From assembly GCA_000433635.1 (NCBI GenBank), contig HF997952.1, positions 62,361 to 69,428 on the forward strand: DNA of 7,068 nucleotides, in the 5' to 3' direction. Positions within the stretch are counted from its first letter, which is position 1. Each line of letters begins with the position of its first letter. A program made the position numbers and the translations under genes. The notes under the pieces are model-generated. The model made no database searches. It was not told the DNA's origin and worked only from the letters and a program-made list of their open reading frames with translations. The DNA is from Ruminococcus sp. CAG:254. GTDB taxonomy: Bacteria; Bacillota; Clostridia; Oscillospirales; Ruminococcaceae. This document shows positions 1-5,084 of this stretch, in pieces.

Positions 1-1102
1 CCAGTTCTGCAGCTGGAACAGCCTGCGGTGAAAAATCATCCACGCAGAAAACAACGTCCAACACTTCGGACAGTTCCTTGACGGCGGTCTGATAGTCTTT
101 CCCTTTCACCATGCCCAAAATCGCAATCATTGGATGGCTGCCATAGTCTTTCAAAACCTCTGTCAGAGCAGCTACGCCAGAGGCATTGTGCCCGCCGTCC
201 ATCAAAACCAGCGGGTCTTTCTGTAAAATCTGTACCCGAGCCGGAAGCTGTACCGTTGGCAAAGCTGCTTGAATGGCAGTTTCCGGAATCGGGAATCCAG
301 ATTGTTGCAGAATGTGCAGTGTTTCAATGGCAGTGAGGGCGTTGGCAATTTGATGCTTTCCCGGCATATGCAGCGTATAGACTTGATTTTGATAGGAAAA
401 CTTTGTTTCTGTCAGGGAACGCTGCAAAATTGTACAAGCCTGCATCTCTGAAATCGTAACCGTTGTATGCTTTTCAGCAGCAGTTTCCTGCATGATGGAA
501 CGCACCGATTCTGGATTGTCCGGTGATACCACAACCGGACAGTGTTCCTTGATGATGCCTGCTTTTTGGGTTGCAATTTCCGGCAGTGTATTCCCCAGAA
601 TCGCCATATGGTCAAACGAAATCGACGTAATCACGCTTACCAATGGGTCTTTTATCACGTTGGTTGCATCCAGCAAGCCACCCAATCCAGTTTCCAGAAA
701 GACTAGTTCACACTTTTGTTCCACAAAATAGAGCAGGGCAATTGCCAGCGTAACTTCAAACTGCGAACACGCCTTGGATACATGACACGCTGTCACCTGT
801 TCGCAGAGTGCACAAAGACGGTCGTCTGAAATATCTGTTCCATTGACCTGAATCCGGTCTTGATAGTGCCGGACAAAGGGCGAGGTAAACTGTCCGGTTT
901 GGATACCAGCGGCAATGGCTGCTGCCGAACCATATGCAACAACAGAACCTTTCCCGTTCGTTCCGGCAATGTGAACGAATCGCAATTGTTCCTGCGGATT
1001 GCCCAGTTCTTCTAACAGGGACTGCATCCGGGACAAGTCTTTCACAGGCTTTCCGCTCTTGCTGAACTGCTGGAGATAAGCAATGGTTTCCGATATGGTC
1101 AT
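1..1102 (-). CDS. folC: Bifunctional folylpolyglutamate synthase / dihydrofolate synthase (3' end outside window)
   Basis: FolC enzymes are cytoplasmic Mur-ligase-fold proteins that use ATP to join glutamate to dihydropteroate and/or to extend the polyglutamate tail of folates. The 367 visible codons show the family motifs in order: P-loop GTNGKGS (residues 47-53), SPF (74-76), FE (115-116), ETGLGGLLDATN (137-148), DH (164-165), KAGIIK (180-185, whose first Lys is the usual carbamylated residue), GKHQIANA (248-255), PAR (287-289) and DGGHN (302-306). Family members are about 420-440 residues, so roughly 60-70 C-terminal residues lie beyond the left edge. The ATG at 1102 is preceded by AAAGGAG ten bases upstream. 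It lies 89 nt after valS, the same order as in Bacillus subtilis. Oddities: the usual GLGGRLDATN has Leu in place of Arg, and the usual PGR is PAR. The family call is firm; whether it has both activities cannot be told. Confidence 0.94.
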   Translation of the reverse strand, partial: MTISETIAYLQQFSKSGKPVKDLSRMQSLLEELGNPQEQLRFVHIAGTNGKGSVVAYGSAAAIAAGIQTGQFTSPFVRHYQDRIQVNGTDISDDRLCALCEQVTACHVSKACSQFEVTLAIALLYFVEQKCELVFLETGLGGLLDATNVIKDPLVSVITSISFDHMAILGNTLPEIATQKAGIIKEHCPVVVSPDNPESVRSIMQETAAEKHTTVTISEMQACTILQRSLTETKFSYQNQVYTLHMPGKHQIANALTAIETLHILQQSGFPIPETAIQAALPTVQLPARVQILQKDPLVLMDGGHNASGVAALTEVLKDYGSHPMIAILGMVKGKDYQTAVKELSEVLDVVFCVDDFSPQAVPAAEL

Positions 1103-1112
1103 AACCGAAACA

Positions 1113-1119
1113 CTCCTTT
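1113..1119 (-). promoter_or_regulatory. folC ribosome binding site
   Basis: AAAGGAG on the minus strand, ten bases before the folC ATG at 1102, fixes that start. It begins one base after the T-run of the upstream intrinsic terminator (1121-1164), so terminator and translation signal are packed together with no room for a separate promoter between them. Confidence 0.85.
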
Positions 1120-1120
1120 C

Positions 1121-1164
1121 AAAAAAGAACCATTCGCAGCAGATGCGACATCCGCTGCGAATGG
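1121..1164 (-). terminator. Intrinsic terminator between valS and folC
   Basis: On the minus strand an 11-bp perfect stem, CCATTCGCAGC (1164-1154) pairing with GCTGCGAATGG (1140-1130), is followed at once by TTCTTTTTT (1129-1121). The 13 bases between the arms can pair further (one G-U and four Watson-Crick pairs around a TCG loop), giving about 16 bp in all. The stem begins 27 nt after the valS stop. It should end most valS transcripts, leaving folC to read-through. Confidence 0.92.
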
Positions 1165-1190
1165 AATGGTGTGATTTTGGTTCAAATATG

Positions 1191-1219
1191 ATTATTGCAA
1201 GCCAGCAATGGACTGTAAA
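1191..1219 (-). promoter_or_regulatory. Possible weak promoter inside the valS 3' end
   Basis: TTTACA (1219-1214) and AATAAT (1196-1191) are separated by exactly 17 nt, and each hexamer has one mismatch to the sigma-A consensus. It overlaps the last codons of valS, and a transcript from it would still meet the terminator at 1164-1121 before folC. The match is by eye only and could be chance in AT-rich sequence. Confidence 0.3.
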
Positions 1220-3807
1220 ATCTTTTCCATCTTTTCGGTTGCTTTTGCCAGCTTTGCTCGTTCTGCAGCAACCAGCTGTTCCGGTGCTTTTGCAAGGAAT
1301 CCCGGATTGTTCAGCTTCTTCTGCAAGAAATCAATGTCTTTCTGTGCCTTCTGCTGTTCTTTTTGCAGTCTTGCCAGTTCCTTTTCTCTGTCAACCAGCT
1401 CTGCCATCGGGATGAAAATTCTTGCACTGTCTGTGACTGCAGTTGCAGCATCCTGCAAATCAAACGATGTTCCAACTTCTACGCTGGATGCAGATGCCAG
1501 CTTTTCAAAGAATACCGCAGCAGCTGCAAACAATTCGGTATCCTGTGTTTCAATGTAAACGCTTGCCTTCTTGGACGGCGGAACATTCATGGACGTCCGG
1601 CAATTCCGGATGGCACGAATCGCATCAATGACTTTTTCAAACTGAGCAGCTTCTGCATAAGCGTGTTCTTCGGTATAAACCGGATAGGATTCCAGCATAA
1701 TCATGGATTCTTCGTTGGTCAATACCTGCCAGATTTCTTCGGTAATATACGGCATAAACGGATGCAGCAGCTTCAGCATACCACGCATGACCCAAACCAG
1801 AACGGCTTGTGCCTGTTCCATGGTTGCACCGCCAGCCTGAATTCTCGGCTTGGTCAATTCAATATACCAGTCACAATAAACATCCCAGATGAAATCATAC
1901 AGCTTGGAGCAGGCAACTCCAATTTCAAACTTGTTCAGATTGTCGTTGACTTCCTTTGCAAGGTTGTTGAAACGGTCTACAATCCAGCGGTCTTCCATGG
2001 TGAGCTGTTCCGGCAGTCCGTTGAACTGGAAGTCCTCCGGCAGATTCATCATGATAAACCGAGAAGCGTTCCAGAGCTTGTTTGCAAAGTTTCGGGCAGC
2101 CTTTACCTTGTCATCGCTGTACCGCATATCATTGCCCGGAGCGTTACCGGTTGCCAGCATAAACCGCAGAGCATCTGCACCGTATTCATCAATGACTTTC
2201 AGCGGGTCAATGCCGTTACCCAGGGACTTGGACATCTTTCTGCCCTGTTCATCCCGTACCAGACCATGAATCAAAACCGTATCAAACGGCACTTCGTTCA
2301 TGCACTTCAAGCCGGAGAACATCATCCGGACAACCCAGAAGAAAATAATATCATAGCCCGTTACCAGTGTGTTGGTTGGGTAGAAATACTTCAGTTCTTC
2401 GGTCTGATTCGGCCATCCCAGTGTTGAGAACGGCCAGAGAGCAGAACTGAACCAAGTATCCAGTGTATCCGGGTCTTGCCGCATCGGCTTTCCGCACTTC
2501 GGACAAGTTGCAGCATTTTCCTTGGTGACAACCATTTCGCCGCAGTCATCACAATAGAATGCCGGAATCCGGTGTCCCCACCAAAGCTGACGGGAAATAC
2601 ACCAGTCTTTGATATTTTCGAGCCAGTGGAAGTAAATCTTGTCGAACCGTTCCGGAACAAACTTCGTCTTGCCGTTCCGAACGGCATCAATTGCCGGCTG
2701 TGCCAATGGCTTCATCTTTACAAACCACTGCTTGGAAACTCTCGGTTCTACGGTTGTTCCGCAACGGTAGCAAGTGCCGACATTGTGGTTATAGTCTTCG
2801 ATTTCAACCAATGCCCCTTCTGCTTCCAAATCGGCAACAATGGCTTTCCGTGCTTCGTAGCGATCCATGCCGGCATACTTCGGGTAATCATCTGTAATTT
2901 TTGCATCGTCAGTCATAACATTGATGACTGGCAGGTTATGCCGCAGACCAACTTCAAAGTCGTTCGGGTCGTGGGCTGGGGTAATCTTTACAACGCCTGT
3001 TCCGAAGTCCATTTCTACATAGTCATCGGCAACAATCGGAATTTCCCGATGTACCAGCGGCAGAATCAAAGTCTTGCCAACCAGATGCTGATACCGTTCG
3101 TCATTCGGATTAACTGCAACAGCCGTATCACCCAGCAAGGTTTCCGGACGGGTGGTTGCCAGTTCCAGATAGCCGCTGCCATCCTTCAACGGATACCGCA
3201 AGTGCCAGAAATGACCTGCTTGGTCTTCATATTCGACTTCTGCATCGGAAATGGAAGTCAGGCATTTCGGACACCAGTTAATAATCCGTTCGCCCCGATA
3301 AATCAGGCCTTCTTCGTAGTAGCGAATGAATACTTCCTTGACTGCCTGATTGCAGCCTTCATCCATGGTGAACCGTTCCCGTTCCCAGTCACAGGAAGAG
3401 CCTAATTTTTTCAGCTGTTCGACGATTCTGCCACCGTACTGCTTTTTCCAGTCCCATGCACGCTTCAGGAATCCATCCCGTCCGAGGTCTTCTTTCTTGA
3501 TGCCCTCTTTCCGCATGGCTTCTACAATTTTTGCTTCGGTTGCAATGGAGGCGTGGTCTGTTCCCGGCAGCCACAATGCACTATAACCAGACATCCGCTT
3601 CCAACGAATCAAAATATCCTGTAAGGTTTCGTCCAAAGCGTGTCCCATGTGCAGCTGACCAGTGATGTTCGGCGGCGGAATTACGATGGTGTACGGCTGC
3701 TTCTTGGAATCTACTTCCGCATGGAAACAACCCTTTTCCATCCACTCCGCATAGATGCGGTCTTCAAAGTCTTTTGGCTGGTAAGATTTTGCCAGTTCTT
3801 TTTTCAT
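1192..3807 (-). CDS. valS: Valyl-tRNA synthetase (ValRS)
   Basis: Cytoplasmic class Ia aminoacyl-tRNA synthetase that charges tRNA-Val with valine using ATP and hydrolyses mischarged Thr-tRNA-Val. The 871 residues match the usual bacterial length (about 870-950). The order is: HMGH signature (53-56, after PPPNITGQL); first Cys pair CPKC (179-182), which may form a zinc knuckle with CYRC (346-349); CP1 editing domain with TTRPET (218-223) and a GTGVVKITPAHDPND block near 269-283; a second Cys4 site (C419, C422, C435, C438); KMSKS (524-528); an anticodon-binding helical domain at about 600-750; and a Lys/Gln/Glu-rich C-terminal coiled-coil arm at about 803-868. The ATG is preceded by AAAAGGAG (3823-3816) with an 8-nt spacer. 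A valine-specific T-box leader lies directly upstream and folC downstream. No catalytic motif is missing. Confidence 0.98.
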   Translation of the reverse strand: MKKELAKSYQPKDFEDRIYAEWMEKGCFHAEVDSKKQPYTIVIPPPNITGQLHMGHALDETLQDILIRWKRMSGYSALWLPGTDHASIATEAKIVEAMRKEGIKKEDLGRDGFLKRAWDWKKQYGGRIVEQLKKLGSSCDWERERFTMDEGCNQAVKEVFIRYYEEGLIYRGERIINWCPKCLTSISDAEVEYEDQAGHFWHLRYPLKDGSGYLELATTRPETLLGDTAVAVNPNDERYQHLVGKTLILPLVHREIPIVADDYVEMDFGTGVVKITPAHDPNDFEVGLRHNLPVINVMTDDAKITDDYPKYAGMDRYEARKAIVADLEAEGALVEIEDYNHNVGTCYRCGTTVEPRVSKQWFVKMKPLAQPAIDAVRNGKTKFVPERFDKIYFHWLENIKDWCISRQLWWGHRIPAFYCDDCGEMVVTKENAATCPKCGKPMRQDPDTLDTWFSSALWPFSTLGWPNQTEELKYFYPTNTLVTGYDIIFFWVVRMMFSGLKCMNEVPFDTVLIHGLVRDEQGRKMSKSLGNGIDPLKVIDEYGADALRFMLATGNAPGNDMRYSDDKVKAARNFANKLWNASRFIMMNLPEDFQFNGLPEQLTMEDRWIVDRFNNLAKEVNDNLNKFEIGVACSKLYDFIWDVYCDWYIELTKPRIQAGGATMEQAQAVLVWVMRGMLKLLHPFMPYITEEIWQVLTNEESMIMLESYPVYTEEHAYAEAAQFEKVIDAIRAIRNCRTSMNVPPSKKASVYIETQDTELFAAAAVFFEKLASASSVEVGTSFDLQDAATAVTDSARIFIPMAELVDREKELARLQKEQQKAQKDIDFLQKKLNNPGFLAKAPEQLVAAERAKLAKATEKMEKILQSIAGLQ

Positions 3808-3835
3808 GTTTGAAACTCCTTTTCTCTCTTTTTTA

Positions 3836-3880
3836 CAAACAAAAACGCCCTGAACGGTTCGATTGGAACTGCTCAGGGCG
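3836..3880 (-). terminator. T-box-controlled terminator of the valS leader
   Basis: CGCCCTGA (3880-3873) pairs with TCAGGGCG (3853-3846), and GTTC/GAAC inside the arms extends the stem past an A-C mismatch. TTTTTGTTTG follows at once (3845-3836). The 5' arm is also the 3' strand of the antiterminator, so the two folds exclude each other. It ends 28 nt before the valS ATG. Confidence 0.94.
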
Positions 3881-3907
3881 AACGATTTGCGTCCGTGTTA
3901 CCACCTG
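3874..3907 (-). promoter_or_regulatory. T-box antiterminator with UGGU acceptor-end bulge
   Basis: CAGG (3907-3904) pairs with CCTG (3877-3874), and CGGACG (3895-3890) pairs with CGTTCG (3884-3879) around loop CAAAT. Between the helices lies the bulge UGGUAACA (3903-3896). Its UGGU is complementary to ACCA, the 3' end expected for a tRNA-Val with discriminator A. The T-box core reads AGGTGGTAACACGG, a variant of the common AGGGTGGTACCGCG. Forming this fold uses the 5' arm of the terminator. Confidence 0.88.
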
Positions 3908-4024
3908 CATTCAGAGAATTCTTCTCTGCACTCATGCAAATCAAGGGATTTGCGTTCTCGATAACGGGAGAACCCGCTGCACACTACACACCGCTTTGCG
4001 GCTTCCCGTGCAGAACTCCAAGAC

Positions 4025-4027
4025 TAC
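4025..4027 (-). promoter_or_regulatory. Specifier codon GUA of the T-box
   Basis: GTA on the minus strand follows GAAG and precedes G, in the position opposite the AGTA loop E strand (4095-4092), as expected for a T-box specifier. It would pair with the UAC anticodon of tRNA-Val. An overlapping reading as GUC (4024-4022) is less well placed because it lacks the adjacent GAA and is followed by U. Confidence 0.82.
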
Positions 4028-4126
4028 CTTCCCTGTCATCGCCTGAGAGATTTTCACCAGCCATCTCTTCTCTAGGCAGCCCGAAAACAGGTACTCCTTC
4101 TCTTCCTCGTTTTTCGCATTTCCTTT

Positions 4127-4155
4127 ATTATAATGCACCTTGCGGCATTTGTCAA
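4127..4155 (-). promoter_or_regulatory. Consensus sigma-A promoter for the T-box/valS unit
   Basis: TTGACA (4155-4150), a 17-nt spacer, and TATAAT (4132-4127) match the housekeeping consensus exactly. AT-rich sequence (AAAATTT) lies just upstream of the -35. Transcription should start near 4120. The -35 lies only 34 nt past the stop codon of the amidase gene. AATGC and GCATT form a small inverted repeat inside the spacer, possibly by chance. Confidence 0.93.
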
Positions 4156-4189
4156 GGGAAATTTTACGAGGTTTTTGTGAAATCCCTGT

Positions 4190-4936
4190 TTATCCGGCTT
4201 TTCGCTGCTTTTCTGCCAGATACTGATTCAGCCCATCGAACAGCGTAAAGGCAACTTTCTGCTGATACTCGGTAGACTCCAACAGGGCAGCTTCTTCCGG
4301 ATTGGATAAAAAGCCGCATTCTGCCATAACCGTCGGATTTTCGCTGAAATAACAGAGAAACAATTCTTTTCCGCACTGTTTAATTTCCCGTTTGTTCTCC
4401 GGCTGAAGCTGGGCAACAAATGCATCCTGCAAGGCTTGTGCAAGAATACTGTTGTCCCGATTGGTGCTGGAATAGAACATCTGTGCTCCGCTGTAAGCGG
4501 CATCCGTGAATTGATTCTGGTGAATGGAAACACAGACCGCCGGGTCATATTCATTGAACAATGCCAGCCGGTGATCCATGTCGGAACTTTTCTGATTGGC
4601 GATTCCCTCAACGCCCTCTTCGTGAATAGAACGATCCGTATCTCGGGTAACAACAACCGTGTAGCCTTCCATTTGCAGCATTGCCCGCAGATGGAGCAGA
4701 ATTTCCAGATTGATGCCCTTTTCGGATACGCCATTCACGGAGGTGCATCCGCCATCCATCCCGCCGTGTCCGGCATCTAATACAATGGTGGGCGGTTCAT
4801 AAGGGGGACGGGTTGCAAGCGTTTGTACAGCTTCTTCTGCTTTCTGTCCGCCAAAATAAACCGCTGTCACCCCACAGACACAGGCAAGCACTACAATGAC
4901 GGATTTTCGGAGAACCAACTTTGTCAATGATTTCAT
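4190..4936 (-). CDS. N-acetylmuramoyl-L-alanine amidase, Amidase_3 family, CwlD-like
   Basis: A predicted zinc hydrolase that cuts the amide bond between N-acetylmuramic acid and L-alanine in peptidoglycan, acting outside the membrane. Residues 1-10 carry basic residues and 11-28 form one hydrophobic segment, a signal peptide or membrane anchor. The catalytic domain spans about 50-240: DAGHGG (54-59, Zn ligand H57), SEKGIN with E72, VTRDTD (96-101), SIHQNQ (137-142, H139) and AECGFLSNPEE (205-215, likely catalytic E206). At 248 residues with no cell-wall-binding repeats, AMIN or SPOR domain, it resembles CwlD, the spore-cortex amidase of Bacillus and clostridia; 'HEEGVEGIANQKSSDM' resembles the CwlD subgroup as I recall it. 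The ATG is preceded by GGGAGGA with a 7-nt gap. A sporulation role is not shown by the sequence; a vegetative wall enzyme is equally possible. Confidence 0.93.
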   Translation of the reverse strand: MKSLTKLVLRKSVIVVLACVCGVTAVYFGGQKAEEAVQTLATRPPYEPPTIVLDAGHGGMDGGCTSVNGVSEKGINLEILLHLRAMLQMEGYTVVVTRDTDRSIHEEGVEGIANQKSSDMDHRLALFNEYDPAVCVSIHQNQFTDAAYSGAQMFYSSTNRDNSILAQALQDAFVAQLQPENKREIKQCGKELFLCYFSENPTVMAECGFLSNPEEAALLESTEYQQKVAFTLFDGLNQYLAEKQRKAG

Positions 4937-4943
4937 ATGGCGT

Positions 4944-4950
4944 TCCTCCC
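4944..4950 (-). promoter_or_regulatory. Amidase gene ribosome binding site
   Basis: GGGAGGA on the minus strand, seven bases before the ATG at 4936, is a near-ideal Shine-Dalgarno sequence. It supports this start, which also keeps the basic N-terminus and hydrophobic segment intact. Confidence 0.8.
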
Positions 4951-4988
4951 TATCACTCGTTATTCCATCTTATGAAATCTCGTGTGGA

Positions 4989-5015
4989 ATTATACGCCAT
5001 CTGCCTTGTCCGTTC
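4989..5015 (-). promoter_or_regulatory. Candidate promoter for the amidase gene
   Basis: A perfect TATAAT (4994-4989) lies about 50 nt before the amidase start, in the gap after the xylanase gene. No TTGACA-like -35 exists at 16-18 nt. Instead GAGGAAC sits there, followed further on by GCGTATAAT. That combination loosely resembles extracytoplasmic-function sigma promoters (GAAC then CGTA about 15-16 nt later), but a poor sigma-A promoter fits as well. The rest of the 148-nt gap holds a small CGTTC/GAACG hairpin (5022-5009) and no clear terminator. Confidence 0.4.
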
Positions 5016-5084
5016 CTCAGAACGACACAATCAGCTGCGTTTTAAAGGCTTCTTCTCCATATAGGATTCCCGAAAAAACACGAA

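Larger units (their letters stand above)
3836..4120 (-). promoter_or_regulatory. T-box riboswitch leader of valS, specifier GUA (valine)
   Basis: This RNA leader senses uncharged tRNA-Val and controls read-through into valS. Stem I has a kink-turn-like base (AAC-GAGG-AAGA, 4111-4101, facing TCTT-GGA-GTT, 4023-4014), a loop E strand AGTA (4095-4092), helix CCTGT/ACAGG (4091-4087 with 4036-4032), GCCT/AGGC above it, and a distal AGAGAT/ATCTCT hairpin with loop GGCTGGTGAAA, a conserved T-box sequence. The 3' specifier strand reads GAAG-GUA-G, which places codon GUA at 4027-4025. Next come a CTGCAC/GTGCAG stem (4013-3977), a GCAAATC/GATTTGC hairpin (3953-3936), a CAGAGAA/TTCTCTG hairpin (3928-3912), the T-box proper (3910-3894), and the terminator. 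Specifier and downstream gene agree. The 5' end is inferred from the promoter. Confidence 0.95.

Noticed and set aside
1363..2427. 354-codon open frame on the plus strand
   Set aside because: Lies wholly antisense to valS, has no ribosome binding site, and its translation is Cys/Gln/His-rich with no recognisable domain. It is a shadow of the valS codon pattern.
2476..3405. 309-codon open frame on the plus strand
   Set aside because: Also antisense to the intact valS gene and without family resemblance; the valS reading explains every conserved motif here.
4132..4149. AATGC/GCATT inverted repeat in the spacer of the valS promoter as a repressor operator
   Set aside because: Only 5 bp per arm with an 8-nt gap; easily chance, and the T-box already accounts for regulation.
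3895..4248. 117-codon plus-strand and 65-codon minus-strand open frames in the valS leader
   Set aside because: They overlap the T-box structure, lack Shine-Dalgarno sequences, and encode nothing recognisable.
5033..5062. Nine-codon open frame (ATG to TGA, minus strand) between the xylanase and amidase genes
   Set aside because: No ribosome binding site, and it lies upstream of the likely amidase transcription start. Probably chance.
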